This document shows, piece by piece, positions 22,890 through 34,689 of a stretch of 50,865 bases of DNA. A program made the position numbers and the translations under genes. The DNA is taken from contig QEYB01000890.1 in NCBI GenBank assembly GCA_017562135.1, positions 1-50,865 of the forward strand, written 5' to 3'. Under the pieces are notes generated by a model. That model did not search any database, was not told the origin of the DNA, and saw nothing but the letters and a program-made list of their open reading frames with translations. Each line of letters starts with the position of its first letter. Positions within the stretch are counted from its first letter, which is position 1. This stretch comes from Dipylidium caninum (taxonomy: Eukaryota > Platyhelminthes > Cestoda > Cyclophyllidea > Dipylidiidae).

Positions 22890-23879
22890 TCATTCTGCTC
22901 CACCCTCTGTCTCGTTCGCCTCCTCCACGTCTGCAGACTCCTCTTTGATGAGGCTCAGCGGCAGTGCCAGGTGCTCCATTGCCGTGGGGCAGCTACGCAA
23001 CACACACGTGTCGATGACCAGTTGCGCCTTCCCCACTTCTCTGTATTCCTTCAGAAACTCGGTCTGGTTGACTTCGCCGCGTGCCCTTCCAGCTCCAGAT
23101 CCGGACGACACGTAAGGAATTGCATCCACCGTATAGCGTCTCTGTCCACAGCGCAGAGTGTCTGAGAGGGCCCTGGCGAAGAGCGTTGCCTCTATACGAG
23201 CGCGCTCCAGGCGTTGCAGGCTCACCGCATACTCGAAGAGGTGATCAAACTCGGGATATTCTGCCACTACTGGAGTAATCAGGGGTTTGCTCAGGTAGGC
23301 GCTGGTCCTCGATCGAGGCATCACACGAACCTGCAGTGTGTAGAGCATCGGAACTCCCGGGGTGGGCGGCAGTCCGGTGACTTTGTCGACCACCACGCGG
23401 AGCAGCTCCACGGTGTGGACGTAGGTGATGGAGAGGTGGAGCGTGGGCGACTCCGCGCAGGCGTGAGAGAACTGGATGCAACTGTTGACGGGTCTGTGCA
23501 GAGAGCGTTTCTCACTCCCCCTTAAGTGGGTGATGGATTTGGGCGCGGAGTGACGACGATGCGAGAGCACGGGGATATTCAGACCCTCCGAATGGATCTC
23601 GTGAATGGGAGAAAGAGTGGTGGAACGGCAGCTGGAACTGGGCGGTTGAATGAAGTGTTCATCGAGGAAGATCGAAGGTGTGGCTGTTTGAGCGTCGAAG
23701 GTGTCATAGGAGAACCGTCGTAAGGCGGGATTTGTCTTTGAAACGGAATTCCATCGTCGACGCAGCAGTGTGAGAGCGAAGGAGAGGAAGAAGAGAAGGC
23801 AGATGGCAACGAAGCAGGAGATGGCGATGACGGCGGGTTGAGAGAGCTCGTGGTCTGATAACGGTTGAAGCGGAGCCAT
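22890..23879 (-). CDS. Single-pass membrane protein with one C2 domain (synaptotagmin-like)
   Basis: A 329-residue intronless frame, the longest clean one in the window. I chose the ATG at 23879 (context GCCATGGC); the frame stays open 36 codons upstream to 23987, and TTTCAG just before the chosen ATG hints at a 5' UTR intron. Residues 16-38 form one hydrophobic helix (VIAISCFVAICLLFF...) followed by RRRW, as in a short-luminal-tail type I synaptotagmin-like anchor. Residues 55-140 are Ser/Pro-rich. Residues about 145-265 resemble a C2 domain: HLSITYVHTVELLRVVV, then YTLQVRVMPRS, then a P-E-F-D-x-L-F-E-Y strand. The loop that normally carries the DPY calcium ligands reads PGVPMLY, so calcium binding is unlikely. 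Only one C2 domain is seen, against two in classical synaptotagmins. A role in membrane trafficking or tethering is inferred. No frame breaks occur. Confidence 0.75.
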   Translation of the reverse strand: MAPLQPLSDHELSQPAVIAISCFVAICLLFFLSFALTLLRRRWNSVSKTNPALRRFSYDTFDAQTATPSIFLDEHFIQPPSSSCRSTTLSPIHEIHSEGLNIPVLSHRRHSAPKSITHLRGSEKRSLHRPVNSCIQFSHACAESPTLHLSITYVHTVELLRVVVDKVTGLPPTPGVPMLYTLQVRVMPRSRTSAYLSKPLITPVVAEYPEFDHLFEYAVSLQRLERARIEATLFARALSDTLRCGQRRYTVDAIPYVSSGSGAGRARGEVNQTEFLKEYREVGKAQLVIDTCVLRSCPTAMEHLALPLSLIKEESADVEEANETEGGAE

Positions 23880-25273
23880 GGCTGAAAGGTGGGTGAGACG
23901 GTGAAGATTGAAGGGCGGAAAGAAGGCAGATGGGTTAGGAGGAAGAAGGTAGGGCAAGGAATGTCCACAGTCAGCCTTGCCGCGCATTACCCACTCAGTT
24001 ACACCTTCGTCTGCCCCGTTGGCTCCTCTGCGAGGTCACTTAGATTCTTGGAGCATCGGCTTCAAAGAACACTAGCATCCGCTCGGGCACTTTTCACCCG
24101 AGGGGATAATGCACGAGTTAAAGGAGCTTCCGCTTCCCCAACATCTGCTTTTTTAGGCTACGGGGTGGAAAAGGAAATAATTTGGCGGCGTGCGACACTT
24201 TGCCATTCTAGGAAGCTGGAGGGGAGGAGGACGGCCTCATAAAGGGAGGCAGAAGATTGTCCTGTTACCCGAGTACAAAATCGAATTTTAGTTTGGAGAA
24301 GAAATGTAGCCGGTGCTCAGGACCCTCTCAGCTCCGTAACTGATCTACTGGCCCACCGGAAATACCATTTGAAGATGGGAGGATGGGAATTTTTATGTTT
24401 TTGGCCGTTGCCGAGAAGAATTTGGAGTAATAACGTGTACACTTGTGTAAAAAGTGTACAATTTCGAAATCTCCGCGAAATTTAGGCTGGAGATTATAGA
24501 GAAAAACACCACTGTGGCCACATACCTCCTCGACGCCGTGCCGACGCCGGTTTTTCGCATTTCGGTCTCGGTTCCAACCATTTGGCCGAGCTCGGCGTCC
24601 ACGTCATGACTGCCACCAATGGCAGCGCTGAGCACTTGGTCGGTTTGACCAACAAGAGGGCATTTTATGCCTATGGGGCCAAGCGGCCTGGCAGACGTCC
24701 ATTTTCTATCCTTTCATCCCCTTGACGAGTTCCCTTTAGACTTTCTTCGTGTCTACTGACAATTCAAAAGACCTACAGATGAAGCGCTTGAATAGTGACG
24801 GGTTTGACGTGACTGACAACGTCATCGTACGGAGGAGGTGACGAGAGTCGATCCTGTGCCTTCGAGCGGGGCCCGGCTTATCCGAAAGTTCAACTCGAGT
24901 GACGCTGTCACCGCACTTTGGTCCTCTTTCAACTCGACCCGCCCATTCACGACGTGCGATAAGGCATTTCACTCTGAAATACTTTCATTGCCTCGGCTCG
25001 GGCTCACATTTTTGGCCAAATCGTTACTTGAAACAGTCTTGTCACTTGTCTGATGGGGAGAGGCGCCTTAGGAAGGTCGACGGTTAAAAGGATTACACGA
25101 GGTGGTGTGGAAGTAATCCTCAAGAGAGCCAAGATTGCCGTGATTTATGTAAATTATACATAGGGTTCATGATGCTTCTACCTATCGTCTCCTGTGAAAA
25201 TCGCTTTTGTTCGACACGGGAATTTGTCCGATCACTTCATGCATTCTGCATAACCTAGAAAGGACCAACTACT

Positions 25274-25292
25274 GGGGTGGGGGGGGGGGGGG
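25274..25292 (+). repeat. Long G homopolymer tract
   Basis: GGGG, T, then about 14 G residues in a row. Such a run is error-prone in any sequencing method, and its true length is uncertain. Confidence 0.75.
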
Positions 25293-28200
25293 AAGCCACT
25301 CCAGTCACTTGCGATTTCCACCAAATCTTGTTGAGCAGTTGAGGGGATCTCATCACCAGCTTCGCGAGCTGGCGTCTGCGCCCCATTCCGAGGAGATCAG
25401 GCCAGAGGGGCGGCTTCACGGAGAGTAGTGAAAGGGCCAAAAGGGGACCGCCGAGTTCGCCCTCTCCGCAGCACGCCTTAAGGTGAGCGCCAAGTAGACG
25501 AGGAAGGCATCTCGGACATTGTTTTACGAAATACCACACAAAGACTAATTACAAGGCGTAGTATTTTTCAACAATGACCTGTTGATATGTAAGTAAATAA
25601 CTTGTGCAATTTTATTATTTGTATGCATTTGTTTGGCCAAAATTGTCTCACGTTGGTGATTCGCCCAAGCGAAAAAGGCTCCGATGTGAAAGCCTGATTA
25701 GTCCGAGGGAAGTGGGGTTGGGGCGATGCGAGACAAGCAGCTCGTGGAGGCCCTCGGCACCCACAGCACTCATCCCAGTTGGAGTGTCGGAAGGCTCAAT
25801 TGCCTATTGTAACCTCAGGCTGCGACGTCAGTGAAGTGGCCGGTTTGTGAGTGTCCGAGAGAGACGCGAGGTCTTAACGTCGCCCCCAGAGCTAAACTAG
25901 ACCGGTTTCGCAGCCGTTGAAGGCCAGGATGAGAGTCGATCGAAATACCGTGCATTTCCCTGGCCACATAGCTTTTTCAAAGCGAATCCCCGAGCGGGAG
26001 GAGAGGGCAGTGTCCCAGGGCTTGAAACTTGTCCGAGCGAGCTCACCTCGCGAGACAGGTTCCACAGTTACGAAGAAATAATTAATTAGCTGATTGCAGG
26101 AACTCCCGCCTCCATCTTCACTCGCCATCCACACGAAACGCCTCTGATGGCGTCCAAGCGGCGCCATTCATCTCGTTCAGCATCATCTACAGACAAAGGA
26201 ACTTACTTTGCAGTCCTCAGGAAGTCGCATTTATCATGCTGCAGGAGGAAGTCCTCTCATCAAAGTTCTCCCCTCAATGAAAGACGCGCCACCAGTGAAT
26301 CGCCCCCAGTGAGGCGCTTCGCCCCTACCCCAAATTGAGCTTGAAGGGAGGAGGCGGAGGAGGGGCGAAAGAAGCCCTCTGATGCGCATTTAGGGGGAGA
26401 GGCGGAATCGCAGCTCGCTGCCTTATACGTGAAGCCTTGTAGGGGCATACGTGCCATCTTGCGCCATGAATCCTACCAAGAGAAACCGCTAAACGCAGAC
26501 GCGACGATTCCCCAATCGCCCCCTCCACTACTCAGCGTATTATGGAGCCTTCGTTCGGATTTATGTCTGAGCCAAGGTAGGAAGTATGACCGAAGGCAAT
26601 TCAGTTCGCCTTTAACGTGAGGGCGCTTTGCAGGACAGACAAAAATGCTGCAGAACAAAGTCCTTCACTGGGAGGAGACGAGGCCAGAAATGCCTGAAAT
26701 TCCCCTACGGTAAACAGCAGAAAGGAATCTGAGGCAGCGATGGGGAAGCACCTAAAGTCTGCTCTCTCCACAAGGCAATGTGCGCTTCCTTCGCCCTTCC
26801 GGTATGAAGGCGAGACCAGGAAAGGGCAGGAATGGGTAAAAGAAAGGAGAGGAGAATGACATTTTGCAGTCGATTAATTAGCTCTACCCTGAGCATATGC
26901 GACAGGCTCAGCAACCGCGTTAAAAGGCTAGATTGGAGAGGGAGGGAGGGAAGGGACAGGGCAGCCTGGCTGGGAGACGCATGCGTACGCGGAGTTGCAA
27001 AGTAGGAGGAGCCCTTGGCGCGTGAATTATCGCTTGGTCAATTCGGTTTGTGTCGACTTCTAGCAGGGCGTCTCCAGCTCAGGCGCGGCGCTGCTTTCTT
27101 ATCAGTTCCGCAACCCTCCGCCTCAAACTTACTCGAGGCGACCAGACGGAGGGTGGCCGGGGGTCTGAAGTCTTAAATATGTCTACATCGCATGCACGCA
27201 AAAAGTGATTGCGAAGGTCATAAAACGCCGCTGCCAACACTTATCAAGGCACTGGTACGCATGTAGAAGAGGCATTCGCACGGAGGTGTGACGAAAATAG
27301 GACGGCAGATTGATATTAAAAACGAAATAAAATGGGGTCAACGACGTACGTACATGGATGTGGACGGGGCGAAGAGGGCTACGGCGACATGGTGGCTCGC
27401 GGGGTAGGAAGCACTCTGCAGCCGAGGCCAATATCAGGTGGGGCAGGAGCCAATCGCCCACCAGGCGGACAGCCAATTGCGAGCGCACTCAAACCACTCG
27501 GCCGGTGAGTGGCCACGCAGCGCCGACTGTCCGGCATGGAAGCACTGGTCTAACAGCTTCTCATTAGTAAGGCAGGGCGGAGGAGGAGCCGAGTGCCAGA
27601 GGGGGAGAGGGAAGGCGACGCGGAGAGCAGAAAATGGGGGATGAGAGCAGCTTGGACGGTCGTATCGAATTTTAAACACGCTTCATCGCTTTATTCCCTA
27701 CTTAACACGCCGACTCGGAAGTGGGGCTGACGAAGCTAATCTGCCCCATGTCTACTAGAAGGCCACCTCGGAGAAACTATTAAGAAGAAAGAGAAATGGT
27801 GGATTAGGAGAGGAACATTCGTGCTGCATGAATTCAACCGCACACATGCTAAAGAGCAAGGTCTGGGCTCTTCTAAACACAACCTTTGCCGCAAATGAGA
27901 CCTCCATGGTCGAAACCTGCCTACTTCAGGGACGTCTTCCCACTACTTCAGACGCTCATCGGCGGAGCGGCGGGCTGGCTACCGCGTGAGCAAAGAAACG
28001 ATGACGAGAAAAAAGCCTCACATTTTCCCCTGTACTAGGAAAAAAATGACTTTTATAGTGGCGCAAATTTACGCATTCTCGGGAGTAAAACGGGCGTCAT
28101 AGAACCCATGTCGGCATTTATTTTACTACTGGGAAAGGTTAGAGGAGGAGATGTCTGCACCCCAAAACGAGTCCAGACTTCCTGCTTACTCTCAATACTC

Positions 28201-28700
28201 GGCTGTTGTCTTGCCAACTGAGTTGGGCAAATTGTCATACAAAAGGAGGAGGGGGACGGAAATTGGGCGGTTTGGACTCTAAATACTTACCAATGTAGCA
28301 GAGGCTTTTTCCTGATTATTGGTTGGAACTTTTCGCCTCGGTCACAGCGAAGCTTGCTCTCACTCGGCAGCGTCCTCGTTGAGGAAGTCGCTTCCCTGAA
28401 AAGCGTAACAAGAGAAAGGAGGAGGAGGAGAAAGAGGAGAAAAACTCTAATTTTCGGGTATGTGACACTCATATAGGCTGAGGGGCCAGGGGGTGACTAG
28501 GCGACGCAGCGTCAATTTCAGAGGCGCCCGTCGAGCGCAGTGCGAGAGCCGGTAGGGTCACTCGACGCCGAGCTCCGGTCACCTCCGTCCTGCTGGGCAG
28601 CGACGCTCGATGTATGCCGCAAGTGGGTCAAGTGTGTCCTGACCGGAAAACGCGAGCCTCTGAGGGCTTTTGATGAGGGCAGATTAGAAGAGGGTGGTGG

Positions 28701-28769
28701 GGAGGCGGAGGCGGAGGCGGAGGCGGAGGCGGAGGCGGAGGCGGAGGTGGAGGTGGAGGAGGAGGAGGA
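28701..28769 (+). repeat. GGAGGC hexanucleotide tandem array
   Basis: Seven exact GGAGGC units followed by two GGAGGT units and a GGA run. It sits within a 121-codon plus-strand open frame (28540-28905), where it would encode an alternating Glu-Ala run turning into Glu-Val and then poly-Glu. On the other strand it would encode poly-Pro. Whether the frame is translated is unknown. Confidence 0.85.
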
Positions 28770-29232
28770 ATCAGAGAGATTACTTTCGGGGCAGCCCTGT
28801 AGCGGCTGGCTGGGCGGATGCAGGGAGGTGGGGCGGGAGGAGGGGCATGATAAAAGGCGTCCGATTTCTGGATTTCCGCGATCTCCCTCGTCGACCCATT
28901 GCTGAGCTTGCAGGGGCTTTGATGGAATTGCGTTTCAGCGAATTGTACCACCCTGGCCGGTATAAATGTCGAAAGTGTTGTGCCACTGCCTAACAACCTT
29001 CACAGACAAGACGAGATGGGCATTCCAGTCAGGTCGTCACATCAACAAATCAGGTTATCACGTCTCTTACCACGGGATGGCAATTGTCGTGAAATGCGTG
29101 ATTCACGTTGGAGAAAATGGTTGCGCACGTAAAAGTCCGCCGAGAGCCAATGAAGTGGCACCGTTGGACAAATAGTCAAGGCTGATGAAGAGGCAATCGT
29201 TTAATAAAAGCTTTTCCGAGAACACTTTTAGA

Positions 29233-29262
29233 GACACCTTCGAGGCAGACACCTTCGAGGCA
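29233..29262 (+). repeat. 15-base perfect tandem duplication
   Basis: The unit GACACCTTCGAGGCA occurs twice back to back. In the open plus frame it would duplicate the pentapeptide DTFEA in frame. Confidence 0.85.
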
Positions 29263-31692
29263 GCCAAAGAGTGCCCCGTGATTGCAGAGGAAACTGGATT
29301 GGGAGTGGGAGAGCGCGACCATCACCGGTCAAGCGAGGCCCTCGACATCGGCTGCTCACCGAGGCCAGACGCACACACCAGTTACAGCACCGCCTGAAGT
29401 AAGACTGGCTGAGGTGCTCTGGGACAGACTTTTGGCTTCTCCGCTTACCACAGAATATTTGCAGCCGGACAGCATCGCATGGAGAAGGAGTTTCACATGC
29501 CCCCTCTGTTCCGTCAAAAGGAAGAAAGAACAGGCAACACCAAAAAGCGAGCAATTACATATCCCTTCTGTTCCACTACCCTGCGGAAAGGTGGAGTGAT
29601 AGATGCTGAATAAGAAGCTTCCGTCGGGGTTATGATCATTTAGAATACGAGTACGTCGTTTCTTCAAACGCTAAGGAGAATGGCCCTCTCATCTCTCTAC
29701 TTTCCAGCCTCCGTCAGCGTTTGTCAAGTTCTCCTAAACTTCCTTTTCTGGAGCCACTTCAGTCTCCCTCCGTATGTTCCTAAAGTTTTTCGCACCTGAG
29801 GCGCTAAGGAGGCACCCCCGAGTCGACGCGAGTGTAGGAGAGAAGCGGCTTTCAAAGGCGATGATGGCTGTTGCAAACGAGAGGATTTTGACTATAAGAG
29901 TGTGTGGGGATGCGGCTGTATACGCACATGGGCGACACACGCCGAGGGAACCCGCAGGATTCCACTTTACCCAACCATGTCCAAGCAGACGCATTTGACG
30001 GCGCTAAGGGGGCTTGTTGCACGCCGGTAGGACTTTCTCGAGGGACATAGGGTGGACCAAATTAGATGAGCAATTGACAGTCCCCGCCCCAGCCCTCGAT
30101 CGCAGTCTTTTGATGTTGAATATCCCAAACATTTACACGCACGCCCCGAGGTTTGACCGACCAGCTCAGCTCGGGTTTCGTCGGCGCGCCAAGTCCTAAC
30201 AGCGCGCTTGCCTCAGCCTCACACCGGAGAATGACCGCTGACTACTTCTGTCGCTCCTGGCGCTGCTAGTCGGGGGTTCCATTGATGTTAAGTGCTGGCA
30301 GGACGAGACTGGAGCAGTCGGTGAAACATCGCGGAGATGATGAGTGCGTTTGCCTTTACTGTAGTCCATTTGCGCTTTGACTAGGGCGAGAAGGAAGTAG
30401 CACAGGCTGTTGGCTGCAAATCTTTTGTGCTTCACTCTTTCCAACGGTGTCGAGAGCTAACACCTCCGGTCCTGCGCCATTCTTGACGATCACAACTTCA
30501 TTAGCAGTGATGATTGCCCAATGGCTTTTCGGTAGGAGAGTCAGGCTCCGTCGGCATCTCCTCTCTGTAGTTTTGAGAATCGAGGGCCATTGTGATGTCT
30601 TAGAAATGAATTTCGTGATTTTTCAGACAAACACAAGGCCCTTCACTCTCGACGGTTGTTATCCAGATTCACCACGAGAGGAGAGCCTTGACAGCCTTGT
30701 CGGACTCGCGTCTGATCAGCGGGCCGAGGGTTATGGGGCGCGAGAAGGCGACTGTGAGGCTATTCTCCCCCCTCCCGGGTGTAATTGCTCCCTCTGCACC
30801 CACTAGTCATTAACTTATGCGAAAAAATGGCTTCGGGGATTTTGGTTTTAAGGCTCTTGCCTTTGTGATCTGTCACATAACTGACATCCGTTCCCACCGC
30901 CGTGTTTTCGCGTCCATTGAACCATCGCGGGACGGTCTCCAGGGCGAGACCGCCGCAGCTGCAAAGGGGACTCCTAGCAGGCCGATGCGACGCCCCTTCA
31001 GTCCAGGATGGACTGAGCTAATGGCGGGCAACTTCAACGCCACCGCCCAAGCGACCTTTGTTGGGGCGTCATTGCTGGGCGATTCCCTGATTGTGGGATG
31101 GCAACTGGACCGCAAAGGCAGAGAATACACGTCTCGCCTTGGACGTCCACAGGTAGGCAGACTTTTCTACGTCTCGGAAGCATAAGAGGCCAAATCCACT
31201 CACGTTGTTCGCTTGTTTTGCTCATTCATTGGGCTAGTTAGCGATTCTTCCTCCTTCTTCTCGCAATTGGCACAAATTGCGTGTTAGTGAGGAAAGATTA
31301 AAATGGAAAAAGTCACCAAGAAGGACGCGTGTCATGCAAACGTTCCTCTCCCACTCGCGCAGAAGTCATGCCAATGCATTTGCGTGAAGCTAATTACTAC
31401 GACACCAGGGTGTGGATTTGCCCATTAAGGCGGCCATTTTGTCCCGCCTGTCCACTCCACGCCGTGGAAACGGCCTGTTGCACAATCGGCATGTCCCGGA
31501 GTGCCGCCCACCGGAGGTCCGCAGGTCCACGCCCAGACACCCGCGAACGGGTGCACGTGGGTGTGGGGCGCACGCATCCCATGAGGAGGCCCGCGATTGG
31601 CTGGCAGAGGCCGTGCCCAAGGCCGTATCAGCACCACATCGGCCGGCACACAGCTTAACCCGGCGCTCCGGTGCGTGTCTTCGCTGGCCGAC

Positions 31693-31750
31693 ATGACCCT
31701 CCCCGTCTTCATTGCCCTCGCCCTCTTCCCCGGATTAATCCACTCCTCGA
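31693..31750 (+). CDS. Signal-peptide exon of lectin-like/PAN receptor
   Basis: ATG in good context (GCCGACATGA) followed by TLPVFIALALFPGLIHSS, a textbook signal peptide. It ends at GTATGT. The single leftover A joins the next exon at 34460 to make an Asn codon, giving a mature start of about NIQLLNTKSAQAYASS, which fits the start of a discoidin-like domain. It is the first coding exon of the receptor continued at 34460, 36503, 39440 and beyond. The first intron is about 2.7 kb. Confidence 0.65.
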
Positions 31751-34459
31751 GTATGTTGACCAGTGAATAGTCAATAAGTCAATCAGTTGAAGCGCAGTCG
31801 AGCTGTCAGTCATTAATGTTTAATTTATGGAGTAGATCGCATTGCCTGCGGTAGCAGTAGGTCGTGCAGGACAAAGGTAGGAATTTCATTTATGTGCCCC
31901 CCCCCCCCTCCTTTTACATTTGCTTCCTTCCCCTTCTTTGCACTCGCAAGCTCCCACGACGAAGTGTAGGTGAGGCCGATCCGACGGAGAACTATTAGAA
32001 AGAGACCTTAAATAGTTCTCTTGGAGTCTATTTTATTTAATTGCAGCAAGCGGAATAGAGTTTGTGTAGGAGAATAAAACACATTTCCCCACATAGTGTC
32101 CCATGATAAGATCACCTCACTTATGACTGCCTGAGCACATCAATCACAGCAGAAGAGGTGAGTGTGGACTGAAGGAAGCTCCCACCTGCCCCACCCCGGC
32201 CCCACCCTTCGTATCAACGAGGTCTTCAGCCATAGCCTGAGATGTAGGGGGGTTCGCCGTCACCCACTTCATTGTAGGCCTACTCTGACTGCCCGTATGC
32301 TAATTACTGTGCTCGTCGTGGGAGGAGACACTAAGTTTGGGGTCGGGCAAAAGAAGTGCTCTTTCTTGTATCGCCTTGGGGCAGAACGTAATACAGTCGT
32401 AGCGCCAATAATAACGCAGAGGGCTAAAATTCCCTGTCTATATATAACCATCCTCGTCGGCGCATGTCTGTTTCCGGGGTAAACTGATACCCTCAACCGA
32501 GCCTTTTGTGCCAATGCGGAGGGGTTGGGCTGCTGAGGCGAGGGACATCGCTCCGGCGCAGCCAATCTCGTCGTCAGCTACTTTTCCGGGCAACCGCTCA
32601 TCCTCCTCGCCTGGTGGAAAAAACAATCTGCTTAAGACGACGCGGCTAGTGGTTAGGTTAAGGCGCCACGCCGGAGTAATCCCGCAGATATATAGTCGGC
32701 TTCATCGCAGGCTGTCCACCAAAATGTGTTTCCTGACATCGCCATTTCAAGGACTTCAGTCAGTCCTCTCCACTCCCCCTAGCCCCCCCCCCCGCAACCA
32801 CTATGTTCGTGGGCTATTTTCATGTCCTTTTGCCGGTCGGGGAAAGGACGTACTGTGAGGGCAGGGAAACAACCAAAAGGTCGAGTCGAACTGCAACCAT
32901 TTTAAAAGTCCATTCGATTTCGGTTTTCGAGGCCTTTCCCTTGGCCTCCCACCACTTTTGAGGAATTCTGCGCTGGTTGATCGTGACAGCGGTGGAATCA
33001 GCCTTGTTTTATAGTGCGGTGTCACAAAATTCTACAAGGATCCGGTGCATCCCCGTGGTTGGAGCGTTGAACCGCCCCCAGGATGGCTAAAGTGCTTAAC
33101 CTTATCATTCAGCTTCACACACTTCATCAACACCGTATAACCTTTCCCACGCGCCTTACTTTGGCCGCCTTTACAACTTAATCCGGCTTAAAAAGCAGCT
33201 CGGTGGCATTAATGAGATGCGCTGCTAATTGCCACCCGCTGCATGTGGGGGCGGGCGCGAGCCTGCTCGACACTTCGTGGAGGTGGCCGCGTTTACGGGA
33301 TGCCCGAGCAGAGGGGATGTGGAGTGGGCGCTGACTGGGCGTTCGCTCTGAGGCGGTGACAGTCTCATTTGCAGACTGCAGGCATTCGGTATTGTTTCAT
33401 CGAGGTGGGACTCTCGATAGCGCCGACCGCGTCTCCTTTAGCCACAAAGCCAGCGTCTGAGAGTCCATCCACTGGACCGCATGCGAGCAGGGCCCGCTTG
33501 AACGGCGTCGTGTCCTCCGATGTGTCGCCTGCTGCACAAACTCTCCTAAAACCCGCCAGACTTTGTTAATGGGCAATAATGGCTACGCTCAGGAATGCAG
33601 ACAGGGCTGTTGTTTAAACTTCAAGCAACTTCAATTTGAATATCTGTTGGCGTCCATTTCATCTTTCTTACCCGCAATCCGCAGAAAAGTGTGCTAGGAG
33701 AACGTGAAAATTCCATACCTTGCCAACGTCGAAGAGGCCAAAATCGGTGCATAATGCCACGTTTTGCCATTTTCGTGGGCAGGTCTGTTAGGTGGTCTCC
33801 TGTTTGAGCCGTCTGAGGTGGACGGCGGAGGCCGTAGCACTGCAGTCCTCGAGAAGGCTCGAAAGAGCCTTCCCACTGGCCTGGCGGCGCACTTGCTAAG
33901 ATTACAGTTAACCGCAAAGTCTGACTGTCCGCTGCTCGTTTCCGCCCTTGTCTGACAGTAACGGCACGGCTCGTTGTGAGACGAGAAGTCCGCGTCGATG
34001 CGGCTCCCGGTCACACGTCAGGAAACCAGCCACTTCCGCGTACACAGTCCAGCCAGAGGGTAGTCTTTCGTCAAACTCCACATCCTCCCATTTTTTACTG
34101 TTGATGTGTGTGCATTAAAGAACAGTATGGTAGACCTTTTGCGTGGCATTTCCTCACGGAACACCTTTACGCCATTGTCACCACCGCCACTAAGACAGGG
34201 GGAGACGAAATGGGGGGGGAGGGCGTGGCAGCGAGAACTCTCCGGGCGCAAGTCGGCACCCCGCCCTGGTCGGAAGCAGCCCGTGACAGAATATTAATGT
34301 CGCACTGGCTGAGACACAACCGTTAACAATTGCACCACCAGGAAAGGACCTTCTTTCGCCTTCCCTCAGCAATTAGTTGGGCGACAGTGCTTGCAACGCT
34401 TTTTTGTCCCCCTACCCCTGCTCCATTTCGTTCTGGACGCCTAACACTTGCCCTTGCAG
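31751..34459 (+). other. First intron of the receptor gene
   Basis: Donor GTATGT, acceptor CTTGCCCTTGCAG. It contains two C-runs (31897-31908 and 32783-32793) and no supported exon. The open frames inside it are short and conflicting. Confidence 0.5.
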
Positions 34460-34689
34460 ACATTCAGCTGCTGAACACGAAGAGCGCCCAAGCGTACGCC
34501 AGCTCCGTGGCGGAGGGCGCCTCGCCTGCCTACGCCATCGATGAGGAAACGAGTGACGACGACCCCACCTGCTTCCTCTCCAGTCCGGGCACTTTGACGC
34601 CGACGGCTTTGCCTGGCTCGTCGTCGATCTCGGCATTGTTACGTCGAACATCACCGAAATCTACTTGGTGGCCGGTTCCCATTCAGCAG
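34460..34689 (+). CDS. Discoidin-like (F5/8-C or fucolectin-type) domain, first half
   Basis: Reads NTKSAQAYASSVAEGASPAY, then AIDEETSDDDPTC, and after one frame change near 34570-34580 FDADGFAWLVVDLGIV and ITEIYLVAG. The order (A-x-A-S-S, A-I-D, T-C, W-x-V-D-L-G, I-x-E-I-x-L) matches galactose-binding-like domains of the F5/8 type C / fucolectin-tachylectin class. The usual W-W-x-V-D-L is A-W-L-V-V-D-L here. The donor is CAG|GTATTG, and the phase joins correctly to the exon at 36503. The single frame break is probably an indel. Confidence 0.65.

Larger units (their letters stand above)
24000..31692. other. Long GC-rich stretch without an assigned gene
   Basis: No recognisable domain on either strand. 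It contains a G-run (25274-25292), a GGAGGC hexamer array (28701-28769), a 15-base tandem duplication (29233-29262) and a 123-codon plus frame (30817-31185) whose end before GTAGGC (FVGASLLGDSLIVGWQLD) looks mildly protein-like. It probably comprises intergenic DNA and the promoter of the receptor gene that starts at 31693. Confidence 0.35.

Noticed and set aside
28628..28996. Minus-strand proline-rich protein
   Set aside because: The poly-Pro run is simply the reverse complement of the GGAGGC array; the flanks show no conserved protein.
30817..31185. 123-codon plus frame just upstream of the receptor
   Set aside because: It ends at a weak possible donor and has some protein-like text, but no acceptor, domain or phase link to the signal-peptide exon.
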